Of a stretch of 64,000 nt of DNA, positions 1 to 7,724 are shown piece by piece. Every line of letters starts with the position of its first letter. Positions within the stretch are counted from its first letter, which is position 1. Origin of the DNA: Actinomycetes bacterium (GTDB lineage Bacteria; Actinomycetota; Acidimicrobiia; IMCC26256; PALSA-610); the NCBI GenBank assembly GCA_025360585.1, contig JANYBW010000092.1:1-64000 (forward strand), given 5' to 3'. The notes under the pieces are model-generated. The model was not told the DNA's origin. It saw nothing but the letters and a program-made list of their open reading frames with translations, and did no database searches. Made by a program: the position numbers and the translations under genes.

Positions 1-66
1 CCGCAACCACACACCCAAGACCCCCACCGAAACCGCCACCATCACAAGCTAGAATCCGACCAACCC

Positions 67-112
67 CGCGCTGTCGTTTTCGACGATCGCGCGCTGTCAG
101 ATTCGATGATCG
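67..112. repeat. Two imperfect tandem 23-bp repeats upstream of the integrase
   Basis: Positions 67-89 and 90-112 are adjacent 23-bp copies that match at 19 of 23 positions; both begin CGCGCTGTC and end GATCG. The period is not a multiple of three, so the pair does not look like coding sequence although the integrase frame stays open through it. Repeats next to a recombinase gene can be binding sites, but this role is only a guess. Confidence 0.5.
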
Positions 113-155
113 TTCACACAAGCTCGAACACGGTGGCGATCCCTTCCCCGACAAA

Positions 156-1094
156 ATGACTGTGAGCGAATTTCTGGCACGGTGGAAACCTCACCACGAA
201 CAAGCTGTGCGTCCATCGACCTGGAAGCGTTACGACACGCTGTTAAAGCTCCACGTTGAACCGAACATCGGCATGGTGCGCCTCAGTCACTTGCGTCCAG
301 CCCACGTTGCAACGTTCATAAATGAAATGCAAGCGAAGGGATCAGCTGCAAGCACGATCACCCAAGCCAAAGCCGTGCTCGGCAAAGCATTGAAACAAGC
401 GATCGGTTGGGGGCTCATCACAACCAACGCAGCACAAGCGATTCCACGCCCTAAAGCTGAGGCTCCACAGTTAGTGATCCCCTCGAAGGATGACCTTCTC
501 GCTCTCATTGATGCAGCACAAGGCACGCCTTGGGAAATCCCGATCGTGATTGCAGCAACCACAGGAATGCGCCGAGGTGAAGTGCTCGGTGCACAATGGG
601 CTGATCTCGACCTCGCCACTGGACGGTTGCAGGTTCGTCGTGCTGTCCAGCGGATCAACGGCAAGACCGAATTCGTCAAACCAAAAACGGATCGTGCAAT
701 CCGTCAAGTCACGATCCCAATGTTTGTGATTGAACGGTTGAAGAAACACAAGGTCGATCAAACACAACGAAGGTTGGCGCTCGGTGAAGTCTGGCAAGGC
801 AATGACCTCATCGCAGACCACGGAGACGGAACTCCGCTCTCACCCGATGGATTTACCCAAGGGTTCAAGAGGATTGCGATCGGTGCAGGACTTGATCCGA
901 AGATGAGATTGCACGATGTCCGTCACGGTGTCGCAACCATGATGCTCCAAGAAGATGTGCACATGGCGATAGCCAGTGCAGTGCTCGGCCATGCCGATCC
1001 TGCATTCACAATGCGGACGTATCAACACATGACAGACGGCATGAGTGACAGTGCAGCGAGTGCTATCGGGAACGCCTTCACTCGTTCAAGCTGA
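156..1094 (+). CDS. Tyrosine recombinase / phage-type integrase (5' end uncertain)
   Basis: Site-specific recombinase that would integrate or excise a mobile element. Residues 1-95 look like the SAM-like core-binding domain (TVSEFLARW, then a helical region) and residues 105-312 the catalytic domain. The catalytic set is visible: Arg139/140 in TGMRRGE, Lys177 in VKPKT, H253-x-x-R256 in HDVRH, His279 in LGHAD and the nucleophile Tyr289 in RTYQH. All expected active-site residues are present, so the catalytic part is intact. The ATG at 156 has no ribosome-binding site and the frame is open to the left window edge; residues just upstream (GGDPFPDK) read like integrase linker, so the true N-terminus, including an arm-binding domain, probably lies further left. 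The gene reads toward the 3' end of tRNA-Lys 93 bp downstream, a usual place for an attachment site. Confidence 0.9.
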   Translation: MTVSEFLARWKPHHEQAVRPSTWKRYDTLLKLHVEPNIGMVRLSHLRPAHVATFINEMQAKGSAASTITQAKAVLGKALKQAIGWGLITTNAAQAIPRPKAEAPQLVIPSKDDLLALIDAAQGTPWEIPIVIAATTGMRRGEVLGAQWADLDLATGRLQVRRAVQRINGKTEFVKPKTDRAIRQVTIPMFVIERLKKHKVDQTQRRLALGEVWQGNDLIADHGDGTPLSPDGFTQGFKRIAIGAGLDPKMRLHDVRHGVATMMLQEDVHMAIASAVLGHADPAFTMRTYQHMTDGMSDSAASAIGNAFTRSS

Positions 1095-1111
1095 TCTAGT
1101 CCGGCTGGGTT

Positions 1112-1132
1112 CGTTAGCAAACCGTTAGCAAA
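1112..1132. repeat. Pair of 10-bp direct repeats between integrase and tRNA-Lys
   Basis: CGTTAGCAAA occurs at 1112-1121 and again at 1123-1132, an 11-bp period, in the gap between the integrase stop and the tRNA-Lys 3' end. Helically phased short repeats in this position are typical of arm-type recombinase or excisionase sites; that role is inferred from position only. Confidence 0.45.
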
Positions 1133-1159
1133 TACTGCATTTTGGAATCAGAAACAAAC

Positions 1160-1183
1160 GACCAGGGCATAAAAGCCCTGGTC
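1160..1183 (-). terminator. Hairpin downstream of tRNA-Lys
   Basis: GACCAGGGC (1160-1168) and GCCCTGGTC (1175-1183) form a perfect 9-bp stem with a 6-nt A-rich loop. On the minus strand it follows the tRNA-Lys 3' end by a few bases and is followed by a T-rich stretch, so it is a likely factor-independent terminator for the tRNA. It could also stop transcription coming from the integrase. Confidence 0.65.
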
Positions 1184-1186
1184 AGA

Positions 1187-1263
1187 TGGTACACCCCCCG
1201 GGACTCGAACCCGGAACCTGCGGATTAAGAGTCCGACGCTCTGACCAGTTGAGCTAGAGGTGC
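1187..1263 (-). tRNA. tRNA-Lys (anticodon CTT)
   Basis: The reverse strand folds as a cloverleaf: acceptor GCACCTC/GGGGTGT, D arm GCTC/GAGC, anticodon loop CTCTTAA with anticodon CTT, T arm CCGGG/CCCGG around TTCGAGT, discriminator A and an encoded CCA at 1187-1189. The anticodon stem has four of five pairs. It reads AAG lysine codons. The integrase gene converges on its 3' end, so its 3' half is a candidate attB/attL sequence. Confidence 0.93.
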
Positions 1264-1354
1264 TAGCGGTAACGATCGTAGCGAATCGCTGGGAAGGTCG
1301 CCGACTCGAAATCCGGACGCGGCCCAAATCCGAACCCGGTACACGACGGAACCG

Positions 1355-2281
1355 CTACAGGAGGCGGATCAGGAGTTCTTGTGCCATCGACATGCACAGT
1401 TGCCCGTGTTGGTAGAACAGCCCGCGAACCGCGGCGCGGCCGCCGTGGTTCAAGACCGGTTCAAAATCGAGGTAGATCCAATCGTTGACGTCGATGGGCC
1501 TGTGAAACCACACAGCATGATCGATACTCGCGTCGGTGTGCACACCCCACGTTCCCAGTGAATGCGGCCGAAACGACGATTCGGTGCTGTCCGAGATGAA
1601 CGCGCAAATCAGCTGTTGATTGTGCGCGTTGCCCATTGGGTCGATCATGCGCCGCCACGAGCGCGATGTTGATTCGTATGTGCCGTCCGCACGAATTGGA
1701 GTGGGGCCGAGATCGCGGTGATCCCAGCCGCCAGGTTCGATGAACGGCACGACGGTCTCGGGATCAACGACGTTTGGCATCGGCCGCTGGTATTCGTCGC
1801 CGGCTTCGACGTTGTGAAACGAAACGACCGCTTTGCATTTTCGGCGGCCGTCTTGCCACGCGGAAACTTCTCGGGTTGCAAAACTACGGCCATCTCGGAG
1901 CGTCTCGACGTGCCATTCAACTGGCCCTGGTATCACTGCGCTGAGGAAGGTCGCGTGTAATGAGTGTGCGGTGAGCCCCACCACGGTTTGCGCGGCGGCG
2001 TTTAGTGCCTGCGCGACGACAAAACCACCGAAGACCCGCGGGCCGAAATGCTCGGGCGTCGATCCGCGAAGGGTCACGATTCCGGGCGGGTCTATCGATG
2101 CTGCAGTTGGGGGATCATGGGGCGCGAGTGCGAGGTCGTCGATAAGCCCTTGGGCCCAACCTTGCGCAGGTCGAAGCGCTTCGACTTCTTCAGGGCTCAT
2201 GCGAAACAGGGCTTCAGGCACGAGAGTGCAAACTACTGGGCACGGCGGTGCCGGACCCGAGTAATTCTTGTCGTGCTCCAT
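1355..2281 (-). CDS. Acyl-CoA thioesterase, TesB-like double hotdog
   Basis: Predicted to hydrolyse acyl-CoA to free acid and CoA. The 308-residue length and the two-halves layout fit the TesB/acyl-CoA thioesterase II family: the N-terminal hotdog has FGGFVVAQALNAA (near residues 83-95) and HSLHATFL, with GPVEWHVETLRDGRSFATR in the middle, and the C-terminal half has WGVHTDASIDHAVWFHRP, a typical TesB segment. The first ATG at 2281 has no clear ribosome-binding site; ATG at 2200 (MSPEEVEAL) is an alternative that would remove 27 residues poorly resembling the family. The gene is divergent from the SDR epimerase gene, with only 29 bp between the first ATG codons, so the promoters must overlap coding sequence or the shorter start is used. 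Confidence 0.85.
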   Translation of the reverse strand: MEHDKNYSGPAPPCPVVCTLVPEALFRMSPEEVEALRPAQGWAQGLIDDLALAPHDPPTAASIDPPGIVTLRGSTPEHFGPRVFGGFVVAQALNAAAQTVVGLTAHSLHATFLSAVIPGPVEWHVETLRDGRSFATREVSAWQDGRRKCKAVVSFHNVEAGDEYQRPMPNVVDPETVVPFIEPGGWDHRDLGPTPIRADGTYESTSRSWRRMIDPMGNAHNQQLICAFISDSTESSFRPHSLGTWGVHTDASIDHAVWFHRPIDVNDWIYLDFEPVLNHGGRAAVRGLFYQHGQLCMSMAQELLIRLL

Positions 2282-2310
2282 AGCGTGCGGTTCTCGAAAG
2301 GAGCACCACC

Positions 2311-3195
2311 ATGCGAGTTCTACTTACTGGCGCATCTGGATTTATCGGTACGGCGCTGCGCGCTGCGCTCAAGAGCCGCGGCGATGATGTCGTGGTGTTG
2401 AGCCGCACTGGTGGCCAGCCGTCGTGGAACGTTGCGGCCGCCCGGATCGATGGCAGCCTTGAGGGCTTCGATGCGGTCGTGAACCTCGCGGGCGCGCCCA
2501 TCGGCGTCGGCCGTTGGAACGACGCCCGCAAACGAGAACTTGTGCAGAGCCGAGTGGTCGGCACGAAATTGCTCGCGCAGACGCTCGCAGCGTGCGCGGC
2601 AAAACCTTCAGTGCTTCTTTCCGGTTCCGCGATCGGTTATTACGGAAACCGCGGCCGCGAAGAACTCCTCGACGAAAATGCGACTCCTGGCGATGATTTT
2701 CTGGCGCGGCTCGTCCAAGATTGGGAAGCCGCGGCGGGCGCCGCAAGCGCGGCAGGAATTCGCGTCGCCACGATCCGCACCGGCATCGTGCTGAGCCCCG
2801 ACGGCGGAGCGTTGCAACGGATGCAAATGCCATTCAAATTTGGGGTGGGCGGCAAGATTGGCAACGGCCGTCAATACATGAGCTGGATCACCTTGACCGA
2901 TGAAGTGCGCGCGATTCTTTACATCATCGACACTCCCGAAATCGCGGGCGCAGTAAACCTCACCGCGCCGCATCCCGTTACCAACGAAGTGTTTTCGAAG
3001 CTGTTGGGCGAAGCATTGCATCGCCCGGCCGTCATTGCGGTTCCGTCGTTCGCGTTGAAAACATTGCTCGGTGCAGAGATGGCCACCGAGATGATTTTGC
3101 ATGGCCAGCGGGTGTTTCCCAAGAAGCTTGAAGCCAACGGTTTCGCTTTCGAACACGTGACGATCGAAGCCGCGTTCAACGCGCTCTACGCGTAA
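2311..3195 (+). CDS. TIGR01777-type NAD(P)-dependent epimerase (SDR39U1/YfcH family)
   Basis: Extended short-chain dehydrogenase/reductase of the sugar-epimerase-like SDR39U1 group; the substrate is not known. The N-terminal Rossmann motif is GASGFIG (residues 7-13), followed by VVNLAGAPIG, the SGSAIGYYG active-site region with YYG, and the family segments RTGIVLSPDGGAL, YMSWITLTDEVRA and NLTAPHPVTN. The 294-residue length is normal for the family. The start is well supported by AAAGGAG 9 nt before the ATG. Followed after 21 bp by a small gene that may be co-transcribed. Confidence 0.93.
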   Translation: MRVLLTGASGFIGTALRAALKSRGDDVVVLSRTGGQPSWNVAAARIDGSLEGFDAVVNLAGAPIGVGRWNDARKRELVQSRVVGTKLLAQTLAACAAKPSVLLSGSAIGYYGNRGREELLDENATPGDDFLARLVQDWEAAAGAASAAGIRVATIRTGIVLSPDGGALQRMQMPFKFGVGGKIGNGRQYMSWITLTDEVRAILYIIDTPEIAGAVNLTAPHPVTNEVFSKLLGEALHRPAVIAVPSFALKTLLGAEMATEMILHGQRVFPKKLEANGFAFEHVTIEAAFNALYA

Positions 3196-3216
3196 CGCCA
3201 ACGTTCGGTTGACGCG

Positions 3217-3804
3217 ATGCGGCTGTGGGTTGATTGTTGTGTCGACGGCGTTGGCCTCGACCCGCAAATCTTTGCGCTCATCAGCGCTCATCCGATGCTG
3301 GAGCTCGTGGGTTTGAGCGCCTTCGGATCACAACCCGGCTCGGCCGCGCAGTACGTGCAACGTCCCGACGTTCGCGAGCAACTCCACGACGCACTCGTGT
3401 ACGTCGGGCCGCCCGATCCCCGTGCGCTCGATGCCGCCGAAGCGATGTTGGTCGCAGGCCCGCTGACGAATGTGGCTCGCCTGGCCCGCCATGGCATCGA
3501 GCTACCGCCGATGATTGCGATGGAGTCCACGTTCGCCGACGACGCGCTGAGCGCGGCCGTGGTTGTGAATGTGGCAAGCGACCTTTTGGTGCTGCCCGCC
3601 GCCGCGGCCACAACGGTTGACGCCGCGATGTTCGCGCTGATTGGTGAACACGTGGTGTTGGGAAAACGGTGGGTCGGCGTCGGTCTCGACGGCGTGCTGA
3701 TGATCGGCGATGATTCACAGGATTTTGTGGAACGCGATCTGGTCATCGACTGTGACGTGAGCGGTATGCAACGGCATCGCAATGTCTTACTGGGCTTCTC
3801 GTAG
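3217..3804 (+). CDS. Short nucleoside-hydrolase-like protein lacking the metal site
   Basis: A 195-residue protein whose ends of strands recall inosine/uridine-preferring nucleoside hydrolases: the first 35 residues (LWVDCCVDGVGLDP, then HPMLELVGLSAFGS) fall where the family has DxDxGxDD and ELxVxGI, and VAGPLTNVARLA near residues 79-90 matches the family TGPLTNxAxAL segment. The aspartate cluster that binds calcium is missing (CCVDGVG instead of a D-rich site), and the protein is about 100 residues shorter than working enzymes. I infer a degenerate or repurposed homologue; catalytic activity seems unlikely. It is 21 bp downstream of the epimerase gene and ends before a strong hairpin. Assignment rests on my reading of motifs, so an unrelated small alpha/beta protein is possible. 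Confidence 0.55.
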   Translation: MRLWVDCCVDGVGLDPQIFALISAHPMLELVGLSAFGSQPGSAAQYVQRPDVREQLHDALVYVGPPDPRALDAAEAMLVAGPLTNVARLARHGIELPPMIAMESTFADDALSAAVVVNVASDLLVLPAAAATTVDAAMFALIGEHVVLGKRWVGVGLDGVLMIGDDSQDFVERDLVIDCDVSGMQRHRNVLLGFS

Positions 3805-3851
3805 CGCGACGAGTGGGCGAGCATCGCGCTCACCTCGTCAGAAATGGGCAA

Positions 3852-3875
3852 CGGCACCGGACGAATCCGGTGCCG
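3852..3875. terminator. Perfect 10-bp hairpin between a CDS and tRNA-His
   Basis: CGGCACCGGA / TCCGGTGCCG with a CGAA tetraloop, 48 bp after the stop at 3804 and 58 bp beyond the tRNA-His 3' end. It lies between two converging units, so it could terminate both; neither side has a long T run. Confidence 0.6.
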
Positions 3876-3901
3876 CTACGGCTTGCGCAAGCTACCTGTG
3901 G

Positions 3902-3937
3902 TGCCTGTGATTCCTGGGGTGCCTGTGATTCCTGGGG
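3902..3937. repeat. Tandem 18-bp duplication at the tRNA-His 3' end
   Basis: TGCCTGTGATTCCTGGGG occurs twice back to back (3902-3919, 3920-3937). The right copy includes the tRNA-His 3' terminus (discriminator and CCA on the minus strand), so the duplication copies the very end of the tRNA gene plus its flank. Confidence 0.85.
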
Positions 3938-4009
3938 TGACTGACGGGACTTGAACCCGCGGCCCTCGCGACCACAACGCGATGCTCTACCTGCTGAGCT
4001 ACAGCCACC
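3933..4009 (-). tRNA. tRNA-His (anticodon GTG)
   Basis: Reverse strand cloverleaf with acceptor GTGGCTG/CAGTCAC, a complete five-pair anticodon stem TCGCG/CGCGA around TTGTGGT (anticodon GTG), T arm with TTCAAGT, and the histidine identity pair G-1 opposite C73. CCA is encoded at 3933-3935. It reads both histidine codons. Confidence 0.95.
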
Positions 4010-4013
4010 ATGG

Positions 4014-4428
4014 GGTATTGCGGACGGCATTGTAGAGGAAACCGAGCGCGCATCCCGGCTCGATTCATTCCTGAAGGCGAAGCGACCCAAAGCTGGCCAA
4101 CCCACGACTTGTCATCGTTTGCGTCGAGGTGTAGCTCGGGGCCGATGTGTGCGAATTGTCGTAGGTCTCGCGGAGATCGCGAACCGATCTGGGCCCAATG
4201 GTTGCAAGCTGATCTAGCCGAGGCGAAGGGTGTCGACCTCGCTCACCTCGTTGCGATCACGCTCGCCGTGGCTGGCATTCGGGGCCACGCGTTCGTGATC
4301 GATATTGCCCAAGTCGATCATCGCCTCTCAACGGCCCTGCGAAGGCACCTGCGATCTCCTCGATCCGCCGGTCAGCGTGTGTGAGTCGGTCCAGCCGAGC
4401 CGCGCAGTCGTGCCGTAGTCTCGCGGCC
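4014..4428. other. 415-bp stretch without a supported gene
   Basis: Between tRNA-His and the esterase gene. Open frames exist on both strands (for example plus-strand 4010-4384) but their translations are not recognisable, are Arg-rich and lack ribosome-binding sites. It may hold the promoter of the esterase or eroded sequence; I see no repeat or RNA structure. Confidence 0.4.
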
Positions 4429-5508
4429 GTGATCAAACCATTGCGTCTTTCAATGTTGTCGCTCGTCGCTCTTGTCGCCGCAGGCGCGTGTTCGAGTTCC
4501 GCTCCGTCGAAGTCTTCGCCTTTGACAACAGGCCCCGGCGCTCTGTCGAGCACGACCGAAACCAACGCCGCACCATCGACAACGACGGTTGCGAAGCTTG
4601 CGGCGACTTCGCCAGGATGCAGTGCCACGCCTGTCGCCGCCGGTCAAACCCAAGTGGATCTCAAATCAAGCGGAGATCCGCGTTGGTATATCCGTCATAT
4701 CCCCGCCAGCTATTCCGCGACCGTGGCTTCCGCGGTGATTGTCGATCTGCACGGATACCAAGAAGGCGCGAGTATTCACACCGTGATGAGTGCGCTCGGT
4801 GCGTTTGGCGAGCAACACAACTTCATCACGATCACACCGCAAGGTACTGCCAATCCGATCCCGCGTTGGGATACCGCGTTGGGATCAAAAGATGTTCATT
4901 TCATTGGCGATGTGCTGGACAACATCGAAAAGACGCTCTGCGTGAACCCGCACCGTATCTTCGTTTCGGGGCTCTCCAACGGCGCCTTCATGACCTCATC
5001 AATGGCGTGCGCGTACGCCGATCGATTCGCGGCTGCTGCGCCCGTCGCCGGAGTGATTTCTGATGTCAAGGCCTGCAAACCAGCGCGAGCAGTCCCGTTG
5101 ATCACTTTCCATGGCACTGCTGACGGGTTCGTCGCGTACGACGGCGGTCTGGGTAAGGATGCGCTCAACCTTCCGAGTGCGAACGGCAAAGGCAAACTGA
5201 AGGACAACCTACAAATCCTCAAACTGCGCAAAGGGCTGACTATTCCGCAACAAGTCGACGGTTGGGCGAAGCGCAATGGCTGCGACGCAAAACCGACCGA
5301 GACGAACATCGCGTCGGATGTCACCGAGTTTGTGTATAACTGTCCGAATAACGCGGACGTGAACTTCTATCGGATCGCTGGGGGCGGCCACACCTGGCCG
5401 GGAAGCACCTTTTCAAAGGGCATCGCGAACGTTGTGGGAGTGACCACGTTCTCAATCAATGCAGACGAACTCATGTGGAAGTTCTTCGAAGCGCACCCTC
5501 TGCCGTAG
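4429..5508 (+). CDS. Secreted PHB-depolymerase/feruloyl-esterase-type lipoprotein (LpqC-like)
   Basis: Extracytoplasmic alpha/beta-hydrolase of the polyhydroxybutyrate-depolymerase/acetylxylan-esterase-like group; ester substrate unknown. I chose the GTG at 4429, which gives a short basic start, a hydrophobic stretch and a lipobox-like AAGAC, so the mature protein would be lipid-anchored by Cys; a Ser/Thr/Pro linker of about 40 residues follows. The hydrolase part has VIVDLHGYQEG (oxyanion region), the nucleophile motif GLSNGA, TFHGTADGFV with the likely Asp, and GGGHTWPG with the catalytic His. The ATG at 4381 is possible but adds 16 residues that spoil the signal peptide. The stop codon falls inside the first copy of a 61-bp tandem repeat. 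Confidence 0.85.
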   Translation: MIKPLRLSMLSLVALVAAGACSSSAPSKSSPLTTGPGALSSTTETNAAPSTTTVAKLAATSPGCSATPVAAGQTQVDLKSSGDPRWYIRHIPASYSATVASAVIVDLHGYQEGASIHTVMSALGAFGEQHNFITITPQGTANPIPRWDTALGSKDVHFIGDVLDNIEKTLCVNPHRIFVSGLSNGAFMTSSMACAYADRFAAAAPVAGVISDVKACKPARAVPLITFHGTADGFVAYDGGLGKDALNLPSANGKGKLKDNLQILKLRKGLTIPQQVDGWAKRNGCDAKPTETNIASDVTEFVYNCPNNADVNFYRIAGGGHTWPGSTFSKGIANVVGVTTFSINADELMWKFFEAHPLP

Positions 5509-5670
5509 GGCGGCGCAGCGGAGCAAGCCGAGCCGACTGACCAGTTCAGCCGGAGGGAGCGTCCCGTAGGGCGGCGCCGCGGAGCAAGCCGAGCCGACTG
5601 ACCAGTTCAGCCGGAGGGAGCGTCCCGTAGGGCGGCGCCGCGGAGCAAGCCGAGTCGACTGACCAGTTCA
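5505..5670. repeat. 61-bp tandem repeat, 2.7 copies
   Basis: Units begin at 5505, 5566 and 5627, each with GTAGGGCGGCGC near the start; the last is cut after GACCAGTTCA at 5670. The copies are almost identical, so the array is young. The first unit contains the esterase stop codon and the last abuts the tRNA-Arg 3' flank. No coding potential or spacer-repeat structure. Confidence 0.93.
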
Positions 5671-5675
5671 AAAAG

Positions 5676-5748
5676 CGCCCCCGGCAGGATTCGAACCTGC
5701 GACCTTGTCATTAGAAGGGACTTGCTCTATCCCCTGAGCTACGGAGGC
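5676..5748 (-). tRNA. tRNA-Arg (anticodon TCT), weak anticodon stem
   Basis: Reverse strand gives acceptor GCCTCCG/CGGGGGC, D arm GCTC/GAGC, anticodon loop CTTCTAA (anticodon TCT), T arm GCAGG/CCTGC around TTCGAAT and discriminator G. CCA is not encoded; a T run follows, which can act as terminator. The anticodon stem AGTCC/TGACA has only three Watson-Crick pairs (A27-A43 and C31-T39 do not pair), which is unusual. It would read AGA arginine codons. Confidence 0.85.
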
Positions 5749-5852
5749 TTGTTCTTATTAATCTATCGGTGTGGAGTATTGACTTTCGCAGTATTCGTTG
5801 ACGCAGCTCATGATCGTGCGGTGCTGTTGCTGCTCTCGCTAGGTTCGGTGTC

Positions 5853-6911
5853 ATGAAGCTTGGTTTGGGTTTAGATCTTTGGGCAGGCTCCGGTTTGCGG
5901 GTTCCGGTCGAGCAGGTGCAGCGGGCGGAGGTGCTCGGATACGACTCGGTTTGGACGGCCGAGGCATACGGTTCGGATGCGATTTCGCCGTTGGCTTTTT
6001 TGGCTGCGTATACGTCGAAGATCAAGCTTGCGACTGGCATTCTTCAGATCAGCGCGCGCACGCCGACCGCGGCCGCTATGGCGATGGCCACCGTAGATTC
6101 GCTCGCTGGTGGTAACCGTACGATCATTGGGCTCGGCCTTTCGGGGCCTCAGGTTGTGGAGGGCTGGTACGGCCAACCCTGGGCGCGCCCAGGCGCTCGG
6201 ATGCGCGACACAATTGAAATTATTCGCAAAGTGTTGCGCCGCGATGGCGCGATGGTGCACGAGGGCGCGGTGCTGTCGGCACCATATCGGGGCGCAGACG
6301 CTACCGATATGGCCAAGCCGCTTCGCTCGATTTTGCATACGAATGATTTGCCAATTTGGATCGCCGCGGGTGGCCCCCGCAATGTCGCGCTTGCCGCGGA
6401 ACTATGTGATGGCTGGATTCCGATGGGTTTTCGTCCGCAGATGATGGAGTCGTATCTAGAACAGCTCAGTGTGGGTTGGGCTAAACGTGAAGGTGGCCGT
6501 CCTGAAGGTTTTGAATTGTCGCCTTCGGTTACCGTCACGATCACCGGTGATGTGCGCGCCACGATCGACGCGGCCAAGCCGCGAATCGCGTTGTACGTGG
6601 GCGGCATGGGGCATCCGGAAATGAATTTTCACAATCAATCGATGGCGAGGGTTGGCTTCCCCGAAGCAGCGGCCCGAATTCAGGAACTTTTTTTGGCGGG
6701 CCGGCGTGATGAAATGGCTGCGGCAGTACCCGATGAATTTGTAGATGATGGTGGATTGATTGGTTCGCCGACGCGCATCAAAGAACGGTTTGCGCCGTGG
6801 GCTGATTGTGGCGCCACTACGTTGGTCGTCCGGCCCGCGGGTGAATTCAGCGCGGACGCACTCGAGTTGTTGGCCGATCTCGCGGGCACCCGCGATATAG
6901 GAGTGGTGTGA
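5853..6911 (+). CDS. LLM-class F420-dependent oxidoreductase
   Basis: Luciferase-like TIM-barrel protein of 352 residues. The N-terminus KLGLGLDLWAGSG, the segments VWTAEAYGSDAISPLAFLA and LATGILQISARTPTAAAMA, and the C-terminal region GSPTRIKERFAPW are typical of the actinobacterial F420-linked group. It would transfer hydride to or from F420H2; the substrate is unknown. It starts the three-gene run with enoyl-CoA hydratase and nitroreductase, and its TGA overlaps the next ATG, so the first two genes are translationally coupled and probably share a catabolic pathway through CoA esters. Confidence 0.92.
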   Translation: MKLGLGLDLWAGSGLRVPVEQVQRAEVLGYDSVWTAEAYGSDAISPLAFLAAYTSKIKLATGILQISARTPTAAAMAMATVDSLAGGNRTIIGLGLSGPQVVEGWYGQPWARPGARMRDTIEIIRKVLRRDGAMVHEGAVLSAPYRGADATDMAKPLRSILHTNDLPIWIAAGGPRNVALAAELCDGWIPMGFRPQMMESYLEQLSVGWAKREGGRPEGFELSPSVTVTITGDVRATIDAAKPRIALYVGGMGHPEMNFHNQSMARVGFPEAAARIQELFLAGRRDEMAAAVPDEFVDDGGLIGSPTRIKERFAPWADCGATTLVVRPAGEFSADALELLADLAGTRDIGVV

Positions 6912-7708
6912 TGACGTTCGAAACTATTTTGGTCGATACTCCGGCCGAACACGTGGCGCGGATCACGCTGAATCGTCCCGAAAAACGCAACGCGATCAGC
7001 GGTCTATTGCGCGGCGAATTGTTTGGAGTATTGCAGGCCCACGACGATGATCCTGAGGTGCGGGTCACGATTGTGCGGGGCGCGGGCCCGTGTTTTTCCA
7101 GCGGGTACGACCTCGGTTCTTCGTTGTGGGACGACAAACCGGGATGGTCCGCCAGCGGCGACGGCAAGTGGTCGCGCCACGCGAGCGAATCGTGGTTCGG
7201 GATGTGGGATCTCGCCAAACCGGTGATCGCGCAGGTGCATGGATACGCGCTGGCCGGCGGCACGGAGCTCATGGCGGCCTGCGACCTTGCGTACTGCGCC
7301 TCCGATGCTCAGATCGGCTATCCAGTAACCCGCGTGCTCAGCCCGCCCGATATGCAATTTCACCCTTATTTTGTTGGGATTCGACACTCTATGGAGCTCC
7401 TGCTTACCGGCGATTCGATCTCCGGCGACGAAGCCGCGCGCATGGGCTTGGTGAACCGCGCGTATCCAGCCGAAGGCCTGGAATTGGCCGTCCTTGATAT
7501 CGCGGTTCGAATCGCGCGCACCGAGAGCGACTTGCAGCAGATCAACAAACGTTCGGTGCATCGCGCGATGGAGATCATGGGGATCCGAGCCGCAATCCGG
7601 GCGGGGAGCGATCTGCAAGCATTGGCCGGCCATCAGGCATCCGTGCGCGAACGGATGACGACTGCACTGAGCGCGGTGAAGGGTGCAGTCGACAATCCGG
7701 GTTCCTAA
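6911..7708 (+). CDS. Enoyl-CoA hydratase/isomerase (crotonase) family protein
   Basis: Crotonase-fold enzyme acting on acyl-CoA double bonds. Residue order: ITLNRPEKRNAI near the N-terminus, the oxyanion-hole segments GAGPCFSSGYDLG and YALAGGTELMAACDLAYC, and GDEAARMGLVNRAYP late in the domain. The length of about 265 residues is normal. The ATG at 6911 overlaps the upstream TGA (6909-6911); a GTG at 6908 is an alternative. The glutamate pair of classical hydratases is not clearly conserved, so isomerase, hydrolase or dehydratase activity cannot be excluded. Confidence 0.92.
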   Translation: MTFETILVDTPAEHVARITLNRPEKRNAISGLLRGELFGVLQAHDDDPEVRVTIVRGAGPCFSSGYDLGSSLWDDKPGWSASGDGKWSRHASESWFGMWDLAKPVIAQVHGYALAGGTELMAACDLAYCASDAQIGYPVTRVLSPPDMQFHPYFVGIRHSMELLLTGDSISGDEAARMGLVNRAYPAEGLELAVLDIAVRIARTESDLQQINKRSVHRAMEIMGIRAAIRAGSDLQALAGHQASVRERMTTALSAVKGAVDNPGS

Positions 7709-7724
7709 GCGCGAGGCTGCACCC

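Noticed and set aside
4010-4384. Plus-strand frame of 124 codons after tRNA-His
   Set aside because: It starts at the tRNA 5' edge, has no ribosome-binding site and its translation resembles nothing I know.
5640-5670. GACCAGTTCA in the 61-bp repeat as a tRNA fragment
   Set aside because: The resemblance to the tRNA-Lys D arm (GACCAGTTGAGCT) is limited to about nine bases and has no other tRNA feature.
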